From: Mangifera indica
Taxonomy: Eukaryota; Streptophyta; Magnoliopsida; Sapindales; Anacardiaceae
Length of the DNA stretch: 64,000 nucleotides
Assembly (NCBI RefSeq): GCF_011075055.1
Contig: NC_058140.1
Location: 7,684,988 to 7,748,987 of the forward strand
Direction of reading: 5' to 3'
Shown: piece by piece, positions 37,200 through 48,566 of the stretch
Numbering within the stretch: position 1 is the first letter of the stretch
Layout of the letters: every line of letters starts with the position of its first letter
Translations under genes and position numbers: made by a program
The notes under the pieces: model-generated
The model's database searches: none
The model's input: the letters and a program-made list of their open reading frames with translations, nothing else
Told to the model about the DNA's origin: nothing

Positions 37200-37670
37200 A
37201 AATGTTATCACACCCTCCTCTATAAAGTATTGCCCTTCAAGGGAAGATGTCATTATTTAGATTACTTGATCATGCATTCATTTAAAAACATGATTAAAAC
37301 CGTATATAATATTTCAAAATTATCAAAATACCCTCATTATTATCATCACTTTAAAGCATGTCAAAGAATGTCATATCATAAAAAAAATTATCTATACCAT
37401 CATATAAAAAGTAGCAAAATACATTAATACAAAGTTTCAATACATAAACAAAAAATGTCAACAATGCCTCAACTGTTCTATGTGTGTTAACCACCACTTA
37501 CCCCACAACCATCACAATCACCTATACTTACATATATGAAAGTCAGGAAATGAGTAATAAAACATTCAGTAAATAAAAAACTTTACTACTAACTTTGTAG
37601 TAGCAAAATGAGTGAACAATCATAGGTTATGAACGATCGTGAGTTAGGTTATGAACAATCATAGGTTATT
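37200..37670 (-). repeat. LTR-like fragment, related to 23540-23960
   Basis: Shares the order of blocks with the LTR at 23.5 kb: TATCACACCCTCC, an AAGGGAAGATGTCATT block, CATGCATTCATTTAA, then ACCCCACAACCATCACAATCAC. No internal region follows, so it may be a solo LTR fragment. Its end has small tandem repeats (GAACAATCATAGGTTAT, twice, about 37613-37670). Confidence 0.5.
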
Positions 37671-38500
37671 ACCTTTAGCTTATGTCTTCAACATTTTTAA
37701 TGTTATCCACCCTACCACACTCTTGTCATAGGCCTTCATTATTGGATCACACGTTTTTGGTCTTCCATGGATCACATCATTCCCCCTCTTTTCAAAAAGA
37801 TTTGTCCTCAAATTGTCACTTTCAATGGAACTTTTCTTTTGGCTTTATGACATGGTTGTAACCTACAAAATATGTTAGAAAAGACCTCACACACTCTCTC
37901 ATGTGTTTGATTCCTCTGCAAAATATATATATGTATATCACTCAATCACTTATGTTTGCATACTTTAAATTGTTTTTTTAATTCGTTTTTTCTCTTTTTT
38001 ATTTCATTTTTTCATTCTTCTTTTTCTGATTTATAGTCAAACTCTAATACCAATTGACATGAATCTTAGTGATACTATGTGAAGACCTGACATTTGAAGT
38101 AGAAAATAACCCGAGATTAAATCAAGATTCTGAAATTTAGATGGACCTAGACCCGATCGATGTGAAAACAACTAAACCTTAGTATAATTAGGTGACTGAA
38201 CACCACAAAAATGAATTCTTAATAAGTTCTTTGAAGATTGAATCAAGAATAAAGAAATCTTGAATCAAGGCAGCAAACACACGAATTTTGGTGTAAAAAC
38301 ATCATAAAGGATGTGTCATATCATTTCCCATGTGTTTAATGTTGGCTATGTCATTTGTCATGTCGTCCTTGACTGCCACGTCATGTTTTTTATCTTTAGT
38401 TTGTGTTTTCAATATTCTCAATGTTATCTAACCTACCATACTCTTGTCTTAGTCCTTCATTATTAGATCATACATTCTTGGTTTTCCATGGATCACATCA
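37671..38500 (-). mobile_element. Tiny LTR element (TRIM-like), interior ~275 bp
   Basis: The 5' LTR is 38055-38500 (446 nt, TG...CA). A degraded Met PBS (TTGGTATTAGAGT on the minus strand) lies at 38041-38053. The interior (37780-38040) has no coding capacity. A purine tract (minus strand, complement of TTCCCCCTCTTTTC) at 37780-37793 is the PPT, directly abutting the 3' LTR end. Only 109 nt of the 3' LTR remain (37671-37779), matching 38390-38500. The other part is replaced by the neighbouring LTR fragment. Confidence 0.75.
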
Positions 38501-39231
38501 GAGGATTACTCTAATATCTATGGAATATATCCTATTAGTGAACGGAGGTACATGTGATCCTTAAACTTAAGGTCATCATATCGTTTAATGCAAGAATCGA
38601 TATGGTTTGACACCAGCCCAATATAATTCATTAATAAGATTGTCAGAAAGTTGGTAATTGATTATATTGAGATATGTGTGAAGGTTATGATAGATCAACA
38701 AGGGATTTGCCACTTCCAACACAAGAGTTGATATTTCAATTAAGGTCTACTCATAAATGACAACAACTAATTAAACTTGTGGCCATAGAGGGACAGAGTT
38801 GATGTTTAATTTGATACCATTTGGTCATTGGTAAAAGTCAATCTATATAAATTAAGGATCCTTGAAGAAAACACGTCATCTATATCTTAGCCTCGAAGAG
38901 ATGTCGTTTGACAAAATAATTGAATTGTATAAGTAATCACATCACTTACAAGTTAAGAAGTCAAGTGTTGACACTCCAAAGGTCAATTTTGGTTTGTGTT
39001 CAAATGGACACTAGGTTAAGAGTTTGACACAAATCTGGTCACTATCAACATAGTAGAAAGTTTATGGGTCACACACATAAAAAGTTGATCAAACTTTGGA
39101 GGCCTATAATTATCCAAGTTAGATGTGACCTAGTTTTTGGATAAAAGATTTCAAGTTTTAGAAAGATCTTTGGACTCAAAGTATATTTCACAACACCTAA
39201 AGACCGAAGTGTAATAATCGTGATTGTAACA
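38501..39231. other. No gene supported
   Basis: Non-coding sequence between LTR remnants, without readable motifs. Confidence 0.35.
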
Positions 39232-39660
39232 CCCTTCTCTAGGTATATACCCGTATACAAAATATAACCTAAAGAGATTTGTATAACTGGATTTCTTAGT
39301 CATAAATAGTGGAATTAAATGCATGATATAAAATACTTACTTATATGTGTGCACAAAGGTGTAATAAAATGTTTCATTCGAAAAAAATACTAAAGACATG
39401 CATAATTATTATGTCCAAAAATCAAACTAACAAATAAGTGCATCGACATCCATGTAATCTCAAAAAAAAAAAAATCAATGTCATAAAATTTAAGAATAAC
39501 AATTTTGCCTTTTGCTCTCATGCAACAGTTTAGTTGGATTGTTGGCTCTTTTGCATGCTCTACTATTTGTCTCTATCTGCAAAACTATAAAAAATGAATG
39601 CGTGAGTGAAAAAACACTCAATAAACTGGTGACCTCTTAGTACCTTTCACAAAATGTAAA
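39232..39660. repeat. LTR-like sequence beginning TGTAACACCC
   Basis: Starts with the usual gypsy LTR end TGTAACACCC and contains the GAGTGAAAAAACACTCA hairpin typical of such LTRs at about 39604-39622. No partner LTR was found in the window. Confidence 0.45.
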
Positions 39661-40559
39661 ATAGAAAAACCTAACTTCTCACTAATGAATTTCAATGTGA
39701 CCACAACTCAATACTTGCGTATTTTAATATAAGTTATCCACGGAAATCACTAAAACTATCTACCAAAGCATATTTAATGCCCTAATAAAAGAAAATGATA
39801 CCTTTCGTTTCAAAAAACTATCCCTTTATTAAAATTAAGTTAAACCTTATCTTACATGACATAATATAAATCTAGTATCTTTAATAAAAAACTAGAATAG
39901 TTGGACCCTTACAGAAAAAAAAAAAAGAATCATCCCTTCATTAAAAAATATATATATATTGCCAGGTCATGACATAACAAAAGGTAGTCTGTTAAACGAA
40001 ATTCTGACATTATATTTTATGTTATTAATGATTTTTTTTATTTTTAATATTGCCCGGTGGATAAATGTGCGCAGAAGCCCCGCTCCAAAGCGTTGACTTT
40101 TCTTTTCCGAAGTCCCTTTCTGACGGAAGTTGCCATGACCCATGATCCCGGCTTAAAATTTTGCTCTTTTTGTTTTTATAATTAACATTTAACGGGGACC
40201 TTGCTTTTGGTTTGTCTTGGTAAATAAATGAGTGAAAGTTTTAATCGAAAACATTTAGAAAAATATAAATAAATCACTAACACATGGAATAATTCAAAAG
40301 ATACACAACATATGAAATACTCGATTACAGACATTGAAATGAAGAAGCTTGAACATTATATTATACTGGAAACGTTAGATAAATTTTGAGGAGTTTTACA
40401 ATATACTTCTATTTAACTTGGAAGCATTAAAACCTCAACCAACAAATGGATCAAACATAAAACTAAGTCAACTCTAGCATACTTTCCTATTCTGTAATTG
40501 TCTCCAATCCAAACTCAGAGAATTTGAAGTTCTAGTTGGGAAAATGTAAAGGGCAGGTG
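39661..40559. other. No gene supported
   Basis: AT-rich. A short GC-richer block at 40065-40150 stands out but has no reading frame or motif I recognise. Confidence 0.35.
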
Positions 40560-41420
40560 ATTCTTCTAATTGCTTTCCACTTCTAAAGGTTATTTCCTCA
40601 ACTTCTCTTGGATGTTTCTCGGTTTATCACTTGGCAATGACCCTTGTTATCTTGATGCTACCAATTTGGCTAGTTGCTTAACTTGCATCTCCAAGTTTCT
40701 AATGGTAGCATCTTGATTTTGCATTTTAGTCTTCATTCCAGCAATAAACCTTTTTTCTTAATCTTATTGTGGTTGATGTTGATGATTTTGCGAATGATAT
40801 TGTTGACTTTGAGTTTGATTGAACCAGGGTGGTGGTCTCACGGTATTACTTGAATACAAGAGAAACTGGGGTGATTTTCCATTCAGCGTACATGGGGATA
40901 ATTCATCTCCCTTTTAAGATTACCCAAAAAGGTAAAGTTCTCAAACAAATTTGATTGTGCAAAACGATTACCTTGCTGACATTCGCACAAAAGTTTGTCC
41001 CTACATGGCCAACACTTTCATTGGGTATATCTTTCTGTTAAGTGCTTGAATCTGGCTCGTCAGAGATGTGAGCAGATCCACATCATTTATACTACCAGTT
41101 ACTCATCTCGTTAGTAGGATATTTTCTCTAATAGCTTATATGCTACTTCATAATGGTACCCCCATACCTGCATCTAACATAGAATGATTAGCGTGAAATA
41201 AATAAAAAGTTTGTGTCTGAAGCAACAATGGTGCACCATGATGTGGGCATTTTCTTAACAACTGCTTAAATCTCTCCTAGGATTCATCCAAGGACTCCAT
41301 TTCAAACTGCATAGTTTGTTATATCATTACGAAGCTTCGCAATCTTGCATGGTGGGAAAAAACTACTTTCTCATGAATCATTGTACCATCATGTCCCAAG
41401 TTGTGATAGATCCGATCAAT
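40560..41420 (-). pseudogene. Athila-type gypsy gag remnant
   Basis: Minus strand: MESLDESWERFKQLLRKCPHHG near 41300-41235, followed by LLQTQTFY; then, after a gap with stops, a Gln/Asn-rich linker and DATIRNLEMQVKQLAKLV near 40710-40665, followed by QGSLPSDKP. These are the two hallmark blocks of Athila/Tat gag. Frame breaks and stops show it is dead. No LTR was identified. Confidence 0.8.
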
Positions 41421-41760
41421 TTAGACAAATGGTGTCTTCTGAAACAATTTTTTTTTTATGAACAAAAAACCCTATCCAATTTGGTTAGACAAATAAATTT
41501 TAAGGTATAATAATCGAACCTATAACTATTATACTAAATAAAATTCAAGGTCATGCACTAGTTTAATCTAAATAGTTCAAGTTTTTCATGATTGGCATGG
41601 GTCATGCACTAGTCAGGAATCCCTTACAAGATGAAAAACAACCAATCAAAGTAAAATAAACTAACACAAAAGTAAAAGAAAATAAATGAACCAATTAATC
41701 AAAGGAAAATAAATTAACAGAAAAAATTGTAAAACTAAATGCCTAATGATATCAACAAAT

Positions 41761-41859
41761 CTTGATTAGTCCTCTCTTTTCATGGACGTCCGACAATACC
41801 CTACAAGTAGAAGGACTAATCAAGATTGGTACTGTCGGACGTCCATGAAAAGAGAGGAC
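41761..41859. mobile_element. 99-bp foldback insertion between 10-bp direct repeats
   Basis: ATCAACAAAT occurs at 41751-41760 and again at 41860-41869, framing 99 bp. Inside, 41769-41795 is a perfect 27-bp complement of 41833-41859, and 41761-41772 is a perfect 12-bp complement of 41813-41824. The two complementary pairs interleave rather than nest. Confidence 0.85.
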
Positions 41860-42070
41860 ATCAACAAATAGCATGCATCTAATAATTATTTTTTCAGAAA
41901 ACAAAATTCTAACAGTTATCACATAATAAATATATAGCCGATAATAAGTAATTCAAATTTCCTTGGTTTAAATTATTTCACCTTTTTTCATTATTAAATT
42001 TATTGGGTAGCTTTTTGAAATGTTTTTAATTTTTACGTACATTGCTTCATTAGTATCAAACTTTCAACAA

Positions 42071-42072
<2 letters not shown>

Positions 42073-42136
<64 letters not shown>
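42073..42136. repeat. (AT)32 microsatellite
   Basis: Pure AT dinucleotide run of 64 nt. Confidence 0.97.
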
Positions 42137-42139
<3 letters not shown>

Positions 42140-42323
42140 AATTAATAGGAATAAAATTAATCATCATTCGCAAAACAGAAGGATGTACACATGTTACAAC
42201 AAAGAATTTAATTTAGCTTAGAAATTATTCAATTTTCAAAGAATAGAAAGAAAGATTCGGAAAACATGTAACAAGATAATTTGATGTAATGCTCTACAAT
42301 CAACTCTTCTCCTTAGCATGATA

Positions 42324-42779
42324 TCAGTGATCGTCTTGGTCTTTCTCTTTTTCTTCCTTCACTTCTTTCTCTTCCTTTTCCTCTTTCTCTTTGTCTTCTT
42401 CAATCTTCTTTGGTGTAATAGGTGCCTCCTTACTGTTTTCGTCATTTTCCTTTGGATTTATTTCAACTTCTTCCTCGCTTGTTTTTTTCTCCTCGTCAAC
42501 CTGCGGGTGAATTATTGAAAACCCAGATGACAACAAAATTAAACAATGGCTTCTTGTATACAGTGAACGATGACAATATTCATATATGTATTAGCATACC
42601 TCATTGGGTGAAGAGTCGGAAGAATGTTGTTGGGTCTCATCATCATTCTTTTTGTCTTCGGTTTTGACCTCCTCAACAGCGACACCGTTAACGGATTCCT
42701 CCTTAGCATGCTCGGGTGCTGGTGCATTAATAATATCTTTGCCTTTCAAGCCCTTTGGAAAACTAGCACAAGCACCCAT
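42324..42779 (-). CDS. Small N-myristoylated Glu/Lys-rich protein, 2 exons
   Basis: Exon 1 is 42779-42600 (60 codons) and exon 2 is 42500-42324 (58 codons plus stop); the intron is GT-AG and in phase 0, giving 118 residues. The N-terminus MGACASFPK fits N-myristoylation of Gly2 with likely palmitoylation of Cys4, so the protein should sit on the plasma membrane or another membrane. The rest is low-complexity and disordered, rich in Glu, Lys and Asp, ending in KDQDDH. Small proteins of this shape occur widely in plants without a settled function, and I do not know this one's. A TATA box lies upstream at 42915-42922. Neighbouring long ORFs on the plus strand are antisense shadows. The call rests on the splice signals, the start context and the coherent composition. 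Confidence 0.82.
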
Positions 42780-42914
42780 TTTTATTTGGAATTACGTCTA
42801 AACTGAAAGAGATTGATCAATTTCTCTCTCTTTATTCTTTTTCTATTTCTCTTGCTAAGGAGGAATCTAGAGAATAATGAATTGAGACTTGGTTATAGTT
42901 CTATAGAAAGAAGC

Positions 42915-42922
42915 TTTATATA
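42915..42922 (-). promoter_or_regulatory. TATA box of the small acidic-protein gene
   Basis: TATATAAA on the minus strand, 136 nt upstream of the ATG at 42779. Transcription would be expected to start about 30 nt downstream, near 42885. Confidence 0.7.
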
Positions 42923-43290
42923 AGGGAGCCAAATCTATATTTAGGTTTTAGGGTTCCGAAGGAGATGGGTGGAATAAGATAAATTTAGCTTTAGAATCAA
43001 GTTATTTGACTAAAAAATTATAGGCCATAAAAACTCATTCATCAGTTAATTATCTGTCCTCCAATATGAAATGACTAACCAATTATATCATTGATACAAA
43101 TAAATATATGTTTTCTAATATATAATGTAAGCCTATGTTGAATCATAAATCTCAACCCTAATAATATAAATCAGCACTCCGATTAAAGATTGCTAGACTT
43201 AGATGTTTAGAATATTTTGGTCATTATTTTTTATTGGGGGCTAATTTGGTTAACACACATGATTTTATAACTATTCTTTTTCAACAAAGC

Positions 43291-44127
43291 TAGACCTAGT
43301 AGTTCGTGTCATCAGATTATATTTATGTTATGTCAATTAAAGTTTCAAGTGAAAGACCATAAACTCTAATATGATATAAAATATAATTGTATTCAAATGT
43401 TTCAACCCTAAATTGAACTGAAATATTTTTGGATTGTCTTGACCTAATCTGAATTAACCCAAATTTTGAAATAGGTAAAGCCGTGTCAAAGCACAGCATG
43501 ATTTATTATGAAACAATATATTTTGTCAAATATTAAAAACTAACTATTTGTTACAAAATAACACATTAATAACTATTTATCAAATATTGAAGAAATTTTA
43601 TTTTTAATCAATATAATAAATGTAACTATCATAAATATTAAAACCATTAACAAGTTCATAAATATAACACACCAAATATAATAAGTTCAAATAAGTAATA
43701 CTTATAACATACCAACAAAAAAAAAAACTACAATTAGTTTTTTTATAAGTATGTTAATAAGAGTTATTAAATTAAAATTAATATTTTTAGGTGATGTAGA
43801 TTTGATGTTTAGTGATGTAATATCGATTTTTTTGTTGATTCTAGGAAATATAGATTTTGTGGATTGAAATTTTTTCTATCAAATAAAGAAAATAAAAGAT
43901 ATTAGGAATTTTTTATTGCTATGATATTATGCAATATTTTGTTTACAATTTTTATATTAGTTTGGGTCAATTCGGATTAATTTGGTGTCAATTTAAAAAC
44001 AATCTAAATTTTTTGGGATCAATTCGAACCTGATTTAAATTATTTTTCGTATCGAAAATCATAACTCTAACCATATTTTTTTGTGTTATATAAGGTTAAT
44101 AAATTGTGTCAATTTTTATCATGTCTA
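43291..44127. mobile_element. hAT-type MITE, copy 1 (837 bp)
   Basis: Bounded by an exact 8-bp duplication AACAAAGC (43283-43290 and 44128-44135). The ends are short inverted repeats TAGACCT.../TAGACAT.... The interior aligns block by block with 57536-58796 (for example the ATTAACAAGTTCATAAATATAACACACC region, and TTGGATTG near the left). No coding frame. hAT elements make 8-bp duplications. Confidence 0.85.
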
Positions 44128-44145
44128 AACAAAGCCTGATTATTT

Positions 44146-44250
44146 TGGAAAGGGACAAAGGACTATTTCCCACCCATGTTTTAGCCGCTTCTCAATCACA
44201 TACCCACGCCAAATGAAAAACCCAATCATCCACCCAAATTTATTTAATTC
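44146..44250. mobile_element. Left-end fragment of the long-TIR MITE family
   Basis: GGAAAGGGACAAAGGACTAT followed by TTCCCACCC and the AAAAACCCAATC block, matching the left ends at 48567 and 60398. The right end is missing. Confidence 0.65.
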
Positions 44251-44269
44251 AAATTTAAGTTAAAATATT

Positions 44270-44620
44270 TAACTCATTTTTTTAATTGAATTGAACTAAT
44301 GTTAAAAAAATTTAATTCGGTTAAGTTCAAATTTAACTTAAATTTATAATTCAAATTTGTAATGTAGATTCATGGTTTGAGTTTAATTTAAATTTATAAC
44401 TCAAATTCGTGATTCAAATTTATAGTTTGAATTTACGATTCATTTATAAAATAATATTATTTTATCTATTATGTCGATAAAACGATATCATTTTGTCAAT
44501 AAGTTATAAATTTAAACTATAAATTTGAATTATAAATTTAAATTATTGATTTGAATCATAAATTTGAATTATAAATTTAAACTATTGATTTGAATCATAA
44601 ATTTGAATTAAATTTGAGTT
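44270..44620. repeat. AT-rich repeat region with 39-bp tandem unit
   Basis: A 39-bp unit (AAATTTGAATTATAAATTTA...) is repeated 2.3 times at 44521-44609. Variants in inverted orientation lie at 44330-44440, on the other side of AAAACGATATCATTTT. Confidence 0.85.
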
Positions 44621-44934
44621 GAACCCATCTACACCTACCCCAAGAAAGAAACAAGATGCACCAGTTAACCAAGGGCAACTCAAACGTCCCAAACCCGTTG
44701 TTGACCCAATAAGCTCAATTCGGTCATTTGGTCGTAATATAATATAATTAGTTGCGATCCAAAAGATCAAAACGGGAGGGAAAGGTCAAACGTTATTCAA
44801 ATGGTGACACAAGGAAGCAATTAATTCAAAGGAACATGCACACGACGAGGTGATTGCAAGTTATTCTTTTTTTTTTTTTTTTTGGGGTAAAAACAGGGAT
44901 ATCATTCTAGGTGTCTACTTATTCTTTCTATTTT

Positions 44935-45846
44935 GGCAAAGGCCAAATGACTACTTCCCACCCAAGGTTTTGTGCAAGTTTAATTTTTTATCTGTTAATT
45001 ATTAAAAATTTAAATATCTATTCTTCTATTAAATTTCACTGTTAATCTCAAAAGTAAAGTCTTTATTTAATAAAAATATTTAAAAAATTATAAATTTATC
45101 ACATCCTCCCCCCAAGTTTAAAAACTAACAATTCCTCCCTCCCACTTTCCTCTCACCCAAAGTTTAAGAAATCACTATTTTCCCTTTAGGATTTTCATTT
45201 TTCTCTTGCCGCTTCTCTACTTATCGGAGTTAGCCAACCTCCACTCTTCCATCTCTAGGACAAGATGAATCGTCGACCGATAAGAGGTCGACCAACAATT
45301 TGTTGGCAAGGCATGGATCCGTACGACGCATAAATCTATGTGTTGCATATATCACATCAATTGATCTATGCATCAACCGACGTATAAAGTAGTTGGACGA
45401 AGAGTTTAAGCCTTCATTCAACGGATCTATGCATCGGTTGACACACAAATCTGTGCATCACATGGATTCGTGCCTCGCTGAAGAATCGTTAGTCCACCTC
45501 TTGTTGGTCAATAATTTGTCCTCATTTAGTACATGGGAGGGTGAGGTTGACTAGCTCTAGTCATCAAAAAATGACAAGGGAAAAATGCAAACCCTAAAGG
45601 AAAATAGTAATTTTTTAAATTTTGAGTGAGGGAAAGGTAGAAGAAAAATTGTTGGTTTTTAAACCGGGGGGAAAATGTGATGAGTTTATAATTTTTTTCA
45701 AATATTTTTATTAAATAACGATTTTACCCTTGATAGTAACAGTGAAATTTCACAAAAGAGTGAGTATTTAGATTTTTGATAGTTAACGGGTGAATAATTG
45801 AGTTTGCACCAAACCTTAGGTGGGAAATAGTCATTTGGCCTTTGGC
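44935..45846. mobile_element. Long-TIR (Mutator-type) MITE, copy A (912 bp)
   Basis: The outer ~300 nt (44935-45240 and 45530-45846) are inverted repeats of each other. The TIR starts GGCAAAGGCCAAATGACTA and continues into the CTTCCCACCC block shared with the other members. The interior (about 45240-45530) differs from other copies. No clear target duplication. No coding capacity. Confidence 0.8.
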
Positions 45847-46589
45847 AAATTACTATAATTATGGGATAACTTGTTTTAGTATACTTACTGAGCTTTTGGG
45901 GGACACATAGGAGGCTAATTAATGTGTCCTCAGATTTTATTATTTTCTTTGTTTAACTTGTATTCTCTCTTAATCACTTTGTCACCACTTGTAAGGTATT
46001 TATGAGGCCATTTTTTCAATTTTTTAAGCAGATTGTTGAATACTAAAAATGAAAACTCTTGAGAGAGTGTTTATTTTTTATCCTTTATCCAAATTCTTGC
46101 CTAGATTGGTAGTGGAATTCAACAACTAATTGTCTTTGCCTTTAAGCTTGGAGATCTCTGGCATCCTTTATCCAAATCCTTACCAAGATTTTGTTGTAGG
46201 TTCCTTGGCTATTGTTGTTCCCTTTTAGGCTTTGGAGAATCCTTGGTTGTTTTTCCTCTTTTTAGTTTTATATTAGAATCTAAACCCACTATTAGTCTCT
46301 AATCCAGTCAAATTAGTGCATAAACAAATTGTCAAACTTGGCTCATTCAATCCCACCATAAAAATGAATCAAAAACATTTTTTTTTTACTTACCACCTAC
46401 ACCCCACATCCCTCTCATTCTTCACAAAACACTATCATATCACTTCTATTCTTACTTTCAAATCTCAAATTCTCTCCAATTCATCAATTTTCTCTCAATC
46501 ATATTTACTATCTCATTTCTTTATTATTTTATTTATATTAGTTTTTATTAAAATTATAGCAACCTTGTTATAATATTTTATATTTCAGT

Positions 46590-48200
46590 TTTTTTTTCTA
46601 AAATTCATAATGAATTTTCAAAAATTTGGAGTCAAAGAATCATCTTCTTCTGAAATTGATGCAAATGATTGTTATGTTCCTTTCCCTCAAATGACCCAAG
46701 AAATGGACACCTTTGATCCATTTTCATTCTTTCAAACTAAAAATCCAGACATTACAATTTAAAGTACAATTGAACCTACATCTAGTCAAACACAAATAAC
46801 TAGCAACTCGAAAAGAACAAGGAATAGAAGGCAAATCTTTGAAGTATGATAGTATTTCATTAAATCCAAATGACTTTCAAAGACTATTCATAGTGAAGAG
46901 GCATGTGGGATATTCAAAATTTGTAGAGTATCAATAGGCACCAAGAACAAGACATTCATATTGAGACAACACCTAGAGAGACAACATGCTAGATCCACCA
47001 AACAAGCCTCAACAGGTATGGAAACTCAAACTCAACTTAATTTTCATCTACAATCTCCAACTCTCTTAGCATTGCATTACATTGTGCAAATTGCACGAGA
47101 TGAAATAGTGAAATTCATAGTTACTATGCATTCTCTCATTTCTTTATGGAAAATGTTTTTTACTAAAATGGTTAAGATTGTTTTTGTTCACAATATAGGT
47201 CTATAACTAGAAATACAATTAAAAGAGATATTTTGAAGCTTTATAATAAATTAAGTTTGAAACTTAATTAAAAAAATTTTAAAAAATAAAAATATATCCA
47301 ATTTATCTTATTAAAAACAAATTTTTAAAGTATTAAAATACTTTACTTATATAATAACTGTTGTTTGTAACAAAATTGATAGGTTTTAAACTAATGTGTT
47401 CTAAATACAGTGCTAAAACCATTTATGTAAGAATGATTTAAGTTTTAAACTATAATGTAATAATTGAGAGAACTGTTGCACTAACGCTTGACAATGTAGT
47501 TGCTAACGCGATGACAATTTCTTATATTGAAAATAAATAGGATGCTCATTTTGAATACATATTTTTCCATCACAAATGTGTTTGTCATAGCATCAATTTG
47601 ATTGTTAAAGTAGGTTTATAAGATATAAAGGAGTGGCTAGATAATGTGTGCACAACAATCGAATTTATTTTAATACTAAAACAAGGTAGAAGGAGTATGT
47701 TATTTATTACAAACATGAGGATCCACTTGTCAAACCATTGAAGCTTTGTTGTAAGATACCTTTGATGAAACTCAACATACTTGATGTTGAATAAAGCTCT
47801 TCCAAATGCATGTCAAATTATGAACTTCATCGGCAATAAATTCCTTAAATGTTGTCATCAATGTATTCAACTAAAGGGTTTGTGAAATATTTTATGTATT
47901 TCTTAAAATTTTGTAAGACTCCACTAATTTTAAGTTGTATTTATTATCTTTCAACTAATTTAGTTATTTTGTTTCAAATTTGTAAAACATTTGATAGGTA
48001 TAGAGATTATCCAAAATTATGTATAATAATAGCTTATGTGGAAGAAAAATATCATAATTACTAGATTGATTTTCTATTTTTACATGGATTAGGTGGTGTT
48101 TTAAATCTTAAATTTAGATTAAATGTATTTAGAGTTATAATTACTAGATAAACCACTAGTATGGCTTTAGTTCTTATTTAAGAATCTTTTAACAACTATC
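46590..48200 (+). pseudogene. hAT transposase remnant with BED zinc finger
   Basis: Reads, across frames: an acidic Ser-rich start (KFGVKESSSSEIDANDC) near 46615; the BED-finger half CGIFKICRVS and TFILRQHLERQHARS (C-x2-C ... H-x4-H spacing) near 46905-46995; then LWKMFFTKMVKIVF and SRNTIKRDILKLYNKL near 47140-47250; then LTLDNVVANAM (catalytic-region TLDNAxxN) near 47487; then FFHHKCVCHSINLIVKVGL near 47565-47620. This is the plant hAT (Ac/Tam3-like) order. There are many stops. The 5' part (46380-46590) resembles the leader at about 55850-55980. Confidence 0.75.
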
Positions 48201-48566
48201 AACACAGAAGACCAAAATTGATAAAGACATTAATAAAAAAGGATCAAATATTTGGACATTTATGGAATTAAGTAGTGATATTAGATGCAACAACAATTTC
48301 AGTACTTATGGTGACAAACCAACTAAGCTAAAATAGTATCTTCGATTGGACATGTGATAGATGACCAAGAAGGGAAAAAAACGATGTGTTTCAATATTAG
48401 AACCAAAACGCAAGTCGATTCCCCATTGTAGCCAAATGGTAGGTGACATTTTATCCATCCCAATTTTTACAATTGCAGTTGAGTTTGCACTCACATAGAC
48501 GGATTGAGGATACTCTTTAAATTACGAGATGATTGAACTAATTACGTGTTTGCATGATTAAATATA

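Noticed and set aside
42318..42667. Plus-strand Phe/Leu-rich ORFs
   Set aside because: Antisense to the Glu/Lys-rich exon of the minus-strand gene, which has splice sites, ATG and TATA box.
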